Of a stretch of DNA of 16,201 nt, positions 1 through 7,728 are shown in pieces. Where the stretch lies: contig CAZIVE010000059.1 in NCBI GenBank assembly GCA_964542435.1, positions 1 through 16,201 on the forward strand, read 5' to 3'. The position numbers and the translations under genes were made by a program. Every line of letters begins with the position of its first letter. The stretch's first letter is position 1. The notes below the pieces were generated by a model. It saw only the letters and a program-made list of their open reading frames with translations. It did no database searches and was not told the origin of the DNA. This DNA is from CAZIVE01 sp964542435. Its GTDB lineage: Bacteria; Bacteroidota; Bacteroidia; Bacteroidales; Tannerellaceae.

Positions 1-38
1 GATATTTCAAGTTTGGCGGAAGGCAGCCATACTTTTTG

Positions 39-46
39 TATCTTTG
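39..46 (+). promoter_or_regulatory. Candidate Bacteroidota -7 promoter element for porX operon
   Basis: TATCTTTG fits the TAnnTTTG element used by the primary sigma factor of Bacteroidota. A TTTG at 12-15 could be the -33 element, but the 23-nt spacing is a little longer than usual. Transcription would begin near 52, leaving a leader of about 30 nt before the ATG at 83. Confidence 0.5.
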
Positions 47-82
47 TGTACGTTCTATAGGTGAAACAGAAAAATCAAATAT

Positions 83-1633
83 ATGGCAATCAAAAAAGAC
101 AGAATACTTTGGGCGGATGACGAGATCGATCTGCTGAAGCCGCATATCCTGTTCCTGCAGGATAAAGGGTATGAGGTCATGCCCGTGATTAGCGGACAGG
201 ATGCAATAGACTGCTGCAAGGATCAGAACTTCGATATCATCTTCCTCGATGAAAATATGCCGGGATTGACCGGCCTGGAAACGCTGACGCAGATCAAGGA
301 GCTGGCTCCGAACACACCGGTCGTCATGGTGACCAAAAGCGAGGAGGAGAGCATCATGAACCAGGCCATTGGCAATAAGATCTCCGACTATCTGATCAAG
401 CCTGTCAATCCTAACCAGCTGCTGCTTTCCATCAAGAAGAATGTGCATAAAGAGGTGATTATCTCCGAGACGACTACCTCCAGTTATCAGCAGGAGTTCG
501 GAAAGCTTTCGATGCAGATTACAATGGCCGCTACGACCAATGACTGGATGGAAGTCTATCGCAAACTGGTTTATTGGGAATTGGAACTGGAGAACGGGCA
601 GCCGCAGATGTCCGAGATGCTTCAGATGCAGAAACGCGAGGCTAATAGTGCTTTCGGGAAGTTTATCCGCAAGAACTACGAACAGTGGATTCTGGATCCA
701 CAGAGCCGCCCGCTGATGAGTCCTGATCTTTTCAAGAAGAAGGTCTTCCCCAAGCTGGACGAAGGGGAGAAGTATTTCTTTATCCTGATCGATAACTTCC
801 GACTCGACCAGTGGCGCACCGTGAAGAATCTGCTGGCAGATTACTTCAATATCGACGAAGGTCTTTATTACAGCATCCTTCCTACGGCTACGCAATATGC
901 GCGTAATGCCATTTTCAGCGGACTGATGCCGGCGCAGATCGAGAAAATGTTTCCCGATCTTTGGGTGGATGAGGAAAGCGAAGAGGGAAAGAACCTCAAT
1001 GAGGAACCGCTTATCCAGACGCAGATCGAACGTTTCCGCAAGAAATATACCTTTTCGTATAACAAAGTGCACGACTCGCAATATGGTGAGAAGCTGTTGG
1101 GCATGATCCCGTCTCTGACGCATAATCAGCTGAATGTGGTTGTCCTGAACTTCGTGGATATGCTGTCACATGCACGTACGGAGAGCAAGATGATTCGCGA
1201 ACTGGCACAGACCGAAGCGGCCTATCGCAGTCTGACACGCTCCTGGTTCCAGCACTCGACAACGTTGGAGCTGTTCCGCCGCATTGCCGACAAAGGTTAT
1301 AAGGTGATTGTCACCACTGATCACGGTACGATCCGTGTGGATGACCCGATCAAGGTGATTGGCGACAAGAACACCAATACGAATCTGCGTTATAAGGTGG
1401 GAAAGAATCTCAACTACAATCCCAAGGAGGTTTTTGAGATTCGCAACCCTGAAAAAGTGGGACTTCCTTCGCCTAATTTGAGCAGTCGTTATATCTTTGC
1501 ACTCAACGAAGGCTTCTTCGCCTATCCGAACAATTACAACTATTACGTCTCCTATTATCGCAACACCTTCCAGCATGGAGGTATCTCGATGGAGGAGATG
1601 ATGATTCCGTTCATTACGATGGAGCCGAAATAA
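83..1633 (+). CDS. porX: PorX-type response regulator with PglZ phosphatase-like effector domain
   Basis: 516 residues, matching the length of Porphyromonas PorX. Residues 6-120 form a receiver domain: acidic pair D12/D13, phospho-acceptor D56 in FLDENMPG, T84 and K106 in the LIKP turn. The rest is a PglZ/alkaline-phosphatase-superfamily domain. Its likely metal ligands and active residues are all present: D237 in DNFRLDQW, a threonine in PTAT (268-270), D359 and H363 in DMLSH, D413/H414 in TTDHGT, and H498 in QHGG. In the known family PorX is a cytoplasmic regulator that works with the kinase PorY and an ECF sigma factor to control the type IX secretion system, and its PglZ domain is a zinc-dependent phosphodiesterase. 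No kinase gene lies beside it, so it is an orphan regulator here too. It heads a three-gene operon, 32 nt before tsaE. The family call is firm; the role in secretion is carried over from relatives. Confidence 0.9.
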   Translation: MAIKKDRILWADDEIDLLKPHILFLQDKGYEVMPVISGQDAIDCCKDQNFDIIFLDENMPGLTGLETLTQIKELAPNTPVVMVTKSEEESIMNQAIGNKISDYLIKPVNPNQLLLSIKKNVHKEVIISETTTSSYQQEFGKLSMQITMAATTNDWMEVYRKLVYWELELENGQPQMSEMLQMQKREANSAFGKFIRKNYEQWILDPQSRPLMSPDLFKKKVFPKLDEGEKYFFILIDNFRLDQWRTVKNLLADYFNIDEGLYYSILPTATQYARNAIFSGLMPAQIEKMFPDLWVDEESEEGKNLNEEPLIQTQIERFRKKYTFSYNKVHDSQYGEKLLGMIPSLTHNQLNVVVLNFVDMLSHARTESKMIRELAQTEAAYRSLTRSWFQHSTTLELFRRIADKGYKVIVTTDHGTIRVDDPIKVIGDKNTNTNLRYKVGKNLNYNPKEVFEIRNPEKVGLPSPNLSSRYIFALNEGFFAYPNNYNYYVSYYRNTFQHGGISMEEMMIPFITMEPK

Positions 1634-1665
1634 CATATACGAACAATTTATACCTATATATATAA

Positions 1666-2085
1666 ATGAAAACGATCACAATCAAGAATCTCGAGACGAT
1701 TGGAGAAGCAGCTAAAGAGTTTGTCGCCAATATGGACGACCGTACGGTTTTTGCCTTCTACGGAAAGATGGGTGCCGGTAAGACCACGCTGATCAAAGCC
1801 ATTTGTGAAGAGTTGGGCGTTCAGGATACCATCAACAGCCCGACGTTTGCCATCATCAACGAATACCGTAGTGAAACGACAGCCGAGCTGATTTACCATT
1901 TCGATTTCTACCGCATCAACAAATTGAGCGAAGCTGAGGATATCGGTACAGAAGATTATTTCTATAGTGGTGCACTCTGCTTTATCGAATGGCCGGAGAA
2001 GATCGAAGAGATGCTTCCGGGCGATGTGGTCAAAGTCACCATCACGGAGAACGAAGACGGATCGCGCACCGTAGAGGTAGACTGA
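1666..2085 (+). CDS. tsaE: tRNA threonylcarbamoyladenosine biosynthesis ATPase TsaE
   Basis: 139 residues, the usual size for TsaE (YjeE), the small P-loop ATPase that recycles the TsaD-TsaB complex making t6A at position 37 of ANN-decoding tRNAs in the cytoplasm. The Walker A motif GKMGAGKTT lies at residues 33-41. It is followed by the family signature NSPTFAIINEY, then the YHFDFYRI and IEWPEKIEEMLP segments that mark TsaE. The gene sits 32 nt after porX and its stop is only 3 nt from the next ATG, so it is co-transcribed and perhaps translationally coupled with the small membrane protein. The other t6A genes (tsaB, tsaC, tsaD) are not in the window. Recognition is clear from the motif series. 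Confidence 0.95.
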   Translation: MKTITIKNLETIGEAAKEFVANMDDRTVFAFYGKMGAGKTTLIKAICEELGVQDTINSPTFAIINEYRSETTAELIYHFDFYRINKLSEAEDIGTEDYFYSGALCFIEWPEKIEEMLPGDVVKVTITENEDGSRTVEVD

Positions 2086-2088
2086 TCG

Positions 2089-2304
2089 ATGGATGTCTCC
2101 GAGTATTTCATACTCTCGCTCTTCCTGTTGCTTGGGCTGCTCTCGCTGATCGCGTCGCTGCTCAATTTCCATTGGTTTTTCCACACAGGCAGTGCGCTCT
2201 TCTTTGTCGAGAAGATCGGCCTCAAAGGCGCTCGCCTTTTCTATGGTGTCTTAGGTCTTATCTTGATTTCCTGTAGTGTGATGGGCTATCTGTCGTGGCG
2301 CTGA
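2089..2304 (+). CDS. Small two-helix membrane protein, Imm17-family-like
   Basis: 71 residues with two hydrophobic stretches, about 7-25 and 52-67, separated by a conserved-looking middle NFHWFFHTGSA...GLKGARLFYGVLG. This pattern (an aromatic W-F-F after helix one, then G..GAR.FYG..G leading into helix two) resembles the small proteins annotated as Imm17 family immunity proteins in Bacteroidota. I recognise it from memory and cannot confirm it by search. The start is 3 nt after the tsaE stop, which supports a real gene in the same operon. No toxin gene is nearby, so an immunity role is doubtful; a housekeeping envelope role is equally possible. An overlapping frame (1989-2276) is longer but arginine-rich, with no domain, and is discarded. 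Confidence 0.7.
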   Translation: MDVSEYFILSLFLLLGLLSLIASLLNFHWFFHTGSALFFVEKIGLKGARLFYGVLGLILISCSVMGYLSWR

Positions 2305-2486
2305 GGTAGAACTTATCCGCATCGCGTTCCAGCGATTGCACATGATTTCTACCTGGAAGAATATCCTCATACAAAATTCCAGGACCATCGCTTCTTATCC
2401 GTACATTTTAGGTTTTGCTGAGCCAAAGGGAAAAAACCACAGACAGCAATTATCTTTAACAGTGCAAAGACTATTCGTGAGCCACG

Positions 2487-2600
2487 ATGATGCCGCTCGA
2501 ATTAGGAAGGCAACATTCGGGACCTTAAATGATGCCGCTCAAATTAGCGAGGCAACATTTTGAGACCCCAAATCATGCCGCTTATCGGACAGCAATAATT
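2487..2600. repeat. 42-43 bp imperfect tandem repeat, two copies plus a degenerate third
   Basis: Copy one starts at 2487 (ATGATGCCGCTCGAATTAGG) and copy two at 2529 (ATGATGCCGCTCAAATTAGC). Each continues with a shared GAGGCAACATT/GAAGGCAACATT segment and a GGGACC/GAGACC segment. A third start, ATCATGCCGCT, is at 2572 and decays by about 2600, where TTATCGGACAGCAAT resembles TTAGCGAGGCAACAT. Period is 42 then 43 bases. The match between copies one and two is about 80 percent by eye. The repeats sit in the gap between convergent operons, typical of dispersed intergenic repeats, but whether copies exist elsewhere in the genome cannot be seen here. Confidence 0.75.
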
Positions 2601-2634
2601 ATTTGTACGAAACGGAAAAGCGTTTTACACAAAT
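2601..2634 (-). terminator. Hairpin at the end of the chrA operon, possible terminator
   Basis: ATTTGT (2601-2606) pairs with ACAAAT (2629-2634), and GAAACG (2609-2614) pairs with CGTTTT (2621-2626, including one G-T pair), with a 2x2 internal loop and a GAAAAG loop. It lies 16 bases beyond the stop of the last - strand gene. The - strand sequence after the stem is AATTATTG, AU-rich but without a clean U-run, so termination is a moderate guess. It might serve both converging operons. Confidence 0.4.
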
Positions 2635-2649
2635 ACAATAGAAGAATCG

Positions 2650-3201
2650 TTACCAATACAAAATCAGACCTGCAATGCCGGCAAGGAAGATCATGAGAAT
2701 GGGATGAATGTGGAAACGGAGCGTAAGGATGAAGGCTGCACCGAAGATGACGAAACTTTTCCAGTCGATGAAGTTCTCGCTGTTCATCAACAAGAGTGCG
2801 GCAGCAGCGATTAATCCTACGGTTGCAGGACGAAGGCCGAGAAATGCTGCAGCGACATAGCGGTTGTTCCGAAAGCGGTTGAAATAATAGGAGATAAGAA
2901 GCACGAGGATGAACGACGGCAGACAGACTGCGAAAGTCGTAAGCGTAGAGCCGAGGATGGCCATCTGCGGTGAATACCCGGCATTGTGAATGGCTGAATA
3001 GCCGATATATGTAGCGCTATTGATGCCGATGGGTCCGGGCGTCATCTGAGAAATGGCGACGATGTCGGTGAATTCCTTGAGGGAGATCCAATGATAACGG
3101 TTTACCACGTCGTTTTGGATGAGCGAGAGCATGGCATATCCGCCACCGAATCCGAAGATCCCGATCTTGAAATAGACGTATAGAAGTTGCAGCCAGATCA
3201 T
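2650..3201 (-). CDS. Short-chain chromate transporter (ChrA family), second half-protein
   Basis: 183 residues, half the length of the two-domain ChrA. The N-terminus has the family block YFKIGIFGFGGGYAMLSLI, followed by ISQMTPGPIGINSATYIGY (about residues 50-70) and LGLRPATVGLIAAAAL near 120-135, all ChrA-domain hallmarks. About five or six hydrophobic segments indicate an inner membrane protein. It begins one base after the stop of the other half-protein (TGA-G-ATG on the coding strand), so the two are almost certainly translated together and probably form a heterodimer, as in known short-chain CHR pairs such as YwrA/YwrB of Bacillus. The substrate in family members is chromate, perhaps by way of sulfate mimicry; the real substrate in an anaerobe is uncertain. 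Confidence 0.85.
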   Translation of the reverse strand: MIWLQLLYVYFKIGIFGFGGGYAMLSLIQNDVVNRYHWISLKEFTDIVAISQMTPGPIGINSATYIGYSAIHNAGYSPQMAILGSTLTTFAVCLPSFILVLLISYYFNRFRNNRYVAAAFLGLRPATVGLIAAAALLLMNSENFIDWKSFVIFGAAFILTLRFHIHPILMIFLAGIAGLILYW

Positions 3202-3202
3202 C

Positions 3203-3733
3203 TCAATATCCTTTTATTCGTGTCCCGTAAATGATTCCACCTGCAGCTGCTGCGACAATGATCCAGACAGGAGAGATGCCACCAAGCCAGATGAGTAGTG
3301 CAGCCACGATTGGAATGATGTAGGTGGCGGTTTTCATCTTGATCTTCTTTGCCGTCGTCAGACACGGTACGGCAATCAGAGCCACAACCGCAGGGCGTAA
3401 TCCTTTGAAGATCTTTTCTACCCAGACATTATCCTTTACGTGCGTAAAGAACAGTGCGATGGCGAGGATGATGATAAAGGAAGGGAGAATGGAACCGAGT
3501 GCGCAGACGATGCTTCCTTTCGTCTTCTTCAGTTTGTAGCCGACGAAGATGGCAATGTTGACAGCAAAGATGCCGGGTAGAGATTGTGCTACAGCAAACA
3601 GATCGATAAAATCCTCTTTCGTCATCCAACCTCTGTCCACCACTTCCCGCTCAATGAGCGGAAGCATGGCGTATCCGCCTCCAATGGTGAAGGCGCCGAT
3701 CTTGAGGAAGGATAGAAAGAGCGTCAGATACAT
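3203..3733 (-). CDS. Short-chain chromate transporter (ChrA family), first half-protein
   Basis: 176 residues, a single ChrA domain. It opens with FLKIGAFTIGGGYAMLPLI, then VAQSLPGIFAVNIAIFVGY (about 48-67), and a central FKGLRPAVVALIAVP block (about 109-123). Hydrophobic segments fill most of the chain, ending in WIIVAAAAGGIIYG, so it is an inner membrane protein. The two neighbouring halves share the GGGYAML start and GLRPA blocks but differ elsewhere, as expected for an ancient duplication kept as separate genes. It starts 5 nt after the protease stop, so it is part of the same - strand operon. The family call is firm; chromate export as its physiological task is carried over from distant homologues. 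Confidence 0.85.
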   Translation of the reverse strand: MYLTLFLSFLKIGAFTIGGGYAMLPLIEREVVDRGWMTKEDFIDLFAVAQSLPGIFAVNIAIFVGYKLKKTKGSIVCALGSILPSFIIILAIALFFTHVKDNVWVEKIFKGLRPAVVALIAVPCLTTAKKIKMKTATYIIPIVAALLIWLGGISPVWIIVAAAAGGIIYGTRIKGY

Positions 3734-3738
3734 ATATC

Positions 3739-5349
3739 CTAAATCTTACCTAATTTCTTGTTGTAGAGGTTGTCTTCATTGATGATGCGGAGCGCCTCTT
3801 TGAAGCTGTCGTTTTCATCGTTGATCACTTGATAATATTCACTCATGTCATACAGATCACGGGCAATGAGTGCTTTGATTTGTAGCTTGATGATTGATTT
3901 CACTTTTTCAAACTGGTCCGGTTTATAAGTGATCTTCTCCTTCGTTCCCATGTCGATGAGTTCGGTCAGGAGATTTTCAGTGACTTCAAAGCCGGCTTTA
4001 TAATGTTTGATATCGGGATAGTTCTTCATGAGCTGCTTGCGATTTTTGTCGAGATAGTTCATGGCAACACGATTGACCAATCCGGCAGCCACGAGGTCGC
4101 GATGATAGGCAGAATAATGCGTTGTATCAACTGGAACAAATTGATCTGGCATGATACCACCGCCTCCGTAAACCGTGCGGTGAGTGACCAGAGTCTTATA
4201 TTTCAGAGAATCGGGGAAGTGAATGCTGTCGGCACTCATCAGTTCGCCATGGTTGTAACGGTCGATGAGGTCACGTTCATAGTCGCCGAGATCCCCTTTT
4301 GTGTAGGGCTTTTGTACACAACGTCCCGTAGGCGTATAATAGCGGGCTACGGTGAGTCGTATCATGGATTGGTCGGGCAGTGGAATCGGTTTCTGTACGA
4401 GACCTTTTCCAAAAGTCCTTCTTCCTACGATCAATCCGCGATCCCAATCTTGAATGGCACCCGAAAGAATTTCACTGGCCGAAGCCGATGATTCGTCCAC
4501 TAGAATAATGAGTTTGCCCTCTTCGAAGTTGCCGCTGGCTGTGGATTTAGCCTCTTCACGAGGCTGTTTGCTGCCCTGTGTATAGACCACGAGACGATCT
4601 TTGGTCAGGAACTCGTCAGCTAGATCGATGGCGACATTCATATAGCCGCCGCCGTTGCCTTGCAGATCGAGAATCAGATTTTTCATCCCCTGTTTCTTGA
4701 GCTTCTCAAGAGCTTTGACAAATTCGTCTCTTGAAGTGGCTGCGAAACGGTTGAGCTTGATGTAGCCGGTGTTTTTGTCGGCCATATAAGCTGCATCGAG
4801 ACTATATACCGGAATTTTTCCGCGAATAATCTGGAAGTCGATCAGTTTCGGATTGCTATCACGCAAGACTTTGATGTTCACCTTTGTTCCCTTTGGTCCA
4901 CGCAGACGGCGCATCACTTCAGAGTTACGCATCTTGACGCCGGCAATCAGTGTGTCGTCAACCATGATGATACGGTCTCCGGCCATCAGTCCGACCTTTT
5001 CCGAAGGACCTCCGGGAATGACCTGGATGACGTAGAGCGTATCGGTGAGCATATTGAATTGGATGCCGATGCCGTCGAAATTTCCTTGCAGCGGTTCCGT
5101 CATTTGTTTAGTTTCTTCCGGATCTGTATAGGTGGAATGCGGGTCGAGCTTCTCAAGCATTCCAGTGATAGCATCTTCCGTCAGCTTATTGTCGTCGGTG
5201 TTATCTACATAGAGATTTTCTATGGCATACACAGCCAGTTGGAGCTTCCGCATGTTCATATCTTCTCTACGTTGTGCCGAGGCAGAGATGAAAAGAGAAG
5301 AGAGAAGTACGATAGCAGCGATTCGATTCATTAGTGAGGTACGTTTCAT
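3739..5349 (-). CDS. Exported S41 family C-terminal processing peptidase
   Basis: 536 residues. A signal peptide (MKR..., hydrophobic 10-22, cleavage likely after ...SASA at about residue 25) sends it to the periplasm. A PDZ domain lies near 90-165 (GIGIQFNML, VIPGGPSEKVGLMAGDRI). The S41 core follows, with LILDLQGNGGGYMN around 225-237. The catalytic pair is visible: S290 in SSASASEIL and K315 in FGKGLVQ, exactly 25 residues apart as in plant D1 processing protease and E. coli Prc. Such serine-lysine proteases trim the C-termini of exported proteins and cell-wall enzymes. The C-terminal 150 residues form a charged helical extension common in Bacteroidota homologues. It lies 5 nt after coaD and 5 nt before the chrA pair. 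Its substrate is unknown. Confidence 0.92.
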   Translation of the reverse strand: MKRTSLMNRIAAIVLLSSLFISASAQRREDMNMRKLQLAVYAIENLYVDNTDDNKLTEDAITGMLEKLDPHSTYTDPEETKQMTEPLQGNFDGIGIQFNMLTDTLYVIQVIPGGPSEKVGLMAGDRIIMVDDTLIAGVKMRNSEVMRRLRGPKGTKVNIKVLRDSNPKLIDFQIIRGKIPVYSLDAAYMADKNTGYIKLNRFAATSRDEFVKALEKLKKQGMKNLILDLQGNGGGYMNVAIDLADEFLTKDRLVVYTQGSKQPREEAKSTASGNFEEGKLIILVDESSASASEILSGAIQDWDRGLIVGRRTFGKGLVQKPIPLPDQSMIRLTVARYYTPTGRCVQKPYTKGDLGDYERDLIDRYNHGELMSADSIHFPDSLKYKTLVTHRTVYGGGGIMPDQFVPVDTTHYSAYHRDLVAAGLVNRVAMNYLDKNRKQLMKNYPDIKHYKAGFEVTENLLTELIDMGTKEKITYKPDQFEKVKSIIKLQIKALIARDLYDMSEYYQVINDENDSFKEALRIINEDNLYNKKLGKI

Positions 5350-5354
5350 TGTGT

Positions 5355-5852
5355 CTAATATAATTCTGTTCCTTTGGGTACAAATTGAGAAATATCTTTT
5401 CCGTAGCGCAGCATTTCGCGGACGATGCTCGAACTGATGTGCGTATGTTCTGGAAGTGTAAAGAGGATAAAGGTCTCGATGCCGGTCAGTTCACGGTTGA
5501 CATCGGCAATGCTCTTCTCATATTCGAAGTCATTGACAGTTCGGATACCGCGGAGGATGAACTGTGCGCCCATCTTGATGGCAAAATCCACCGTGAGAGA
5601 ATCGTAAGACATCACCTTGACGCGTGGCTCATTCTTATAGAGTTTCTGGATGGCTTCAATACGTTTCTCGAGGGAAAAATGGGTGTTCTTCGCATCGTTC
5701 CGACCGATGGAGATGATGATTTCATCCACAAGCGTCAGTCCACGAGTGACCAGTGATTCGTGACCGATGGTAAAAGGATCGAAAGTGCCAGGAAACAATG
5801 CGATGCGTTTGGTGGAAGCAGTGGTCTTATTCTCTTTATCTTCGTTGTTCAT
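5355..5852 (-). CDS. coaD: Phosphopantetheine adenylyltransferase CoaD
   Basis: 165 residues. It catalyses the fourth step of coenzyme A synthesis, joining ATP and 4'-phosphopantetheine to give dephospho-CoA in the cytoplasm. The nucleotidyltransferase motif is PGTFDPFTIGH at about 21-31 (the T-x-G-H site), RGIRTVNDFEYE lies near 100-111, and the second ATP site ISSSIVRE near 138-145. About 14 polar residues precede the usual KRIALFPG start; there is no later Met that would keep the first strand, so the extension is kept. It sits between parE (18 nt upstream) and the S41 protease (5 nt downstream) in the same operon. The call is secure. Confidence 0.96.
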   Translation of the reverse strand: MNNEDKENKTTASTKRIALFPGTFDPFTIGHESLVTRGLTLVDEIIISIGRNDAKNTHFSLEKRIEAIQKLYKNEPRVKVMSYDSLTVDFAIKMGAQFILRGIRTVNDFEYEKSIADVNRELTGIETFILFTLPEHTHISSSIVREMLRYGKDISQFVPKGTELY

Positions 5853-5870
5853 TTTTTTCTTTTTATGATG

Positions 5871-7721
5871 TCAATTGACGAGATCCTCTTCAATGACCAG
5901 ATTGTCGATGATGAAATTCTGTCGTTCCATAGTGTTCTTTCCCATATAGAATTCCAGCATATCTTTGACCAGATCCTCCTTCTTCATGGTTACCTGATCG
6001 AGACGCATATCTTTCCCGATGAATTTACGGAATTCGTCCGGTGAAATCTCGCCGAGACCTTTGAATCGGGTGATCTCCGGATTGGTCCCGGCGTCGATGA
6101 TGGCGCGTTGTCTTTCTGTTTCGGTGTAGCAGTACCATGTCTTCTGCTTGTTACGTACGCGGAAGAGTGGTGTCTGGAGTACGAAGACATGTCCACTTCG
6201 GATCAGATCAGGGAAGAATTGCAGGAAGAAGGTGATGAGCAGCAGACGGATGTGCATTCCGTCCACATCAGCATCGGTCGCAATGATCACCTTGTTATAG
6301 CGTAATGTGTCCAGACCGTCTTCGATGTCGAGGGCAGCTTGGAGCAGATTGAACTCTTCGTTCTCATAAACTACCCGTTTAGTTAGTCCGTAGCTATTGA
6401 GAGGCTTGCCTCTGAGACTGAACACTGCTTGCAGGTTTGGATCGCGGCTCTTTGTGATACTTCCGCTGGCAGAGTCGCCCTCGGTGATGAAGATGCAGCT
6501 CTCTTCTTTGTTGTCGCCTTTCACATCGTTGAGATGGACTCGGCAGTCGCGGAGTTTTTTGTTGTGGAGATTAGCTTTCTTGGCACGCTCGCGAGCCAGC
6601 TTTGTAACGCCGGCAATGGCTTTGCGCTCCTTTTCGGATTCCTGTATCTTCTTCATCAGGATATCAGAAGTCTCCGTGTTCTTGTGCAGATAGTTATCCA
6701 GCTCTTTTTTGAGGAAATCTCCTACGAACTTAGCAACAGAAGGACCGTCTGGTCCCATATCTTTCGAGCCGAGTTTCGTCTTTGTCTGGCTCTCGAATAC
6801 AGGCTCCTGCACCTTGATGCTGATGGCAGCCACAATGCCGGCACGAATATCCGAATAGTCGAGATTCTTATTATAGTGTTCCTTGACGACACGTCCGACA
6901 GCCTCTTTGAATGCAGAAAGATGTGTGCCGCCTTGCGTGGTATGTTGTCCGTTGACAAAAGCATAATATTCTTCGCCGTACTGGTTGCAATGCGTGATGA
7001 CCACTTCGATATCCTCTCCGGTTAGATGAATGATAGGATAAAGTGGCTCGGCTGTCATGTTCTCGTTGAGTAGGTCGGCAAGTCCGTTGCGGGAGAAGAA
7101 TTTCTTACCATTATATATAATAGTGAGTCCGGAGTTGAGGAAAACATAGTTTTTTAGAAGTGCTTCCACGAATTCCTCTTTATAATGATATTCTCCAAAG
7201 ATCTCTTCATCGGGAACGAAGCAGACGCGCGTTCCGTTATCTTCAGCTGTTGGACAGATATCGTCTTCGCGGGTGACCTGTGCACGACAGAACAGAATCT
7301 CCTTGTTTTCCCCGTCTCGGAAACTGTCAATGCAGAAGTAGCTGCTGAGTGCATTGACGGCTTTGATGCCGACGCCGTTCAGTCCGACAGATTTCTTGAA
7401 AGCTTTGCTGTCGTATTTGGCTCCGGTATTCATGCGGCTGGCACAATCCTTCACCTTTTCGAGAGGAATGCCACGGCCGTGGTCGCGCACGGTGACAGTG
7501 CCGTCCTCCTCGGTCACTTCGATGGTCTTGCCGAATCCCATGATATATTCGTCAATGGAATTGTCGAGTACCTCTTTCAAAAGGACGTAGATGCCATCGT
7601 CGGCAAAACTCCCGTCTCCCAATTTCCCGATGTACATACCGGGACGGAGGCGGATGTGTTCCATCCATTCGAGGGTCTTGATATCTCGTGAACCGTAGTT
7701 GTCTTCTATGATCTGATCCAT
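5871..7721 (-). CDS. parE: DNA topoisomerase IV subunit B (type IIA topoisomerase ATPase subunit)
   Basis: 616 residues. The GHKL ATPase part shows E50 and N54 in KEVLDNSIDE, RDHGRGIP at 79-86, GLNGVGIKAVNA at 113-124 and the QTKTKL lid motif at 312-317 (K314). The TOPRIM part shows EGDSASGSI (E414) and DADVDGMH (D483, D485, D487) for magnesium and DNA cleavage chemistry, and ends with RFKGLGEISPDEF. The length near 616 and the lack of the large TOPRIM insertion of many gram-negative GyrB proteins favour ParE over GyrB. The A subunit (parC) is not adjacent within the window, so the partner must lie elsewhere. It follows the acetyltransferase-like gene by 7 nt. I am sure of the type IIA B subunit and fairly sure of ParE rather than a GyrB paralogue. 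Confidence 0.88.
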   Translation of the reverse strand: MDQIIEDNYGSRDIKTLEWMEHIRLRPGMYIGKLGDGSFADDGIYVLLKEVLDNSIDEYIMGFGKTIEVTEEDGTVTVRDHGRGIPLEKVKDCASRMNTGAKYDSKAFKKSVGLNGVGIKAVNALSSYFCIDSFRDGENKEILFCRAQVTREDDICPTAEDNGTRVCFVPDEEIFGEYHYKEEFVEALLKNYVFLNSGLTIIYNGKKFFSRNGLADLLNENMTAEPLYPIIHLTGEDIEVVITHCNQYGEEYYAFVNGQHTTQGGTHLSAFKEAVGRVVKEHYNKNLDYSDIRAGIVAAISIKVQEPVFESQTKTKLGSKDMGPDGPSVAKFVGDFLKKELDNYLHKNTETSDILMKKIQESEKERKAIAGVTKLARERAKKANLHNKKLRDCRVHLNDVKGDNKEESCIFITEGDSASGSITKSRDPNLQAVFSLRGKPLNSYGLTKRVVYENEEFNLLQAALDIEDGLDTLRYNKVIIATDADVDGMHIRLLLITFFLQFFPDLIRSGHVFVLQTPLFRVRNKQKTWYCYTETERQRAIIDAGTNPEITRFKGLGEISPDEFRKFIGKDMRLDQVTMKKEDLVKDMLEFYMGKNTMERQNFIIDNLVIEEDLVN

Positions 7722-7728
7722 TCCTCTG

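Larger units (their letters stand above)
2305..2649. other. Convergent intergenic region with repeats and hairpins, no convincing gene
   Basis: These 345 bases separate the porX operon (+) from the chrA end of the - strand operon. Just after the Imm17-like stop, AGGTAGAA (2304-2311) can pair with TTCTACCT (2347-2354), enclosing a smaller hairpin ATCGC/GCGAT (2321-2336). This may help end the + strand transcript, but no T-run follows. The region also holds a 42-bp tandem repeat and a second hairpin, listed separately. An open frame from 2336 to 2563 (75 codons) spans the repeats but looks non-coding. Confidence 0.7.

Noticed and set aside
1989..2276. 95-codon frame overlapping tsaE end and the Imm17-like gene
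   Set aside because: Arginine-rich alternate frame; the 71-residue frame starting right after the tsaE stop has proper membrane helices and family pattern.
2336..2563. 75-codon + strand open frame across the 42-bp repeats
   Set aside because: Composition and the repeat-derived C-terminus point to translated repeat DNA; no domain, no signal, overlaps hairpins and lies outside the tight operon spacing.
2487..2600. Possible small CRISPR array
   Set aside because: Only two to three diverged copies, contiguous without unique spacers, no cas gene in the window.
4003..4491. 162-codon frame antisense to the S41 protease
   Set aside because: Covers the region encoding the catalytic Ser/Lys part on the other strand; no independent support.
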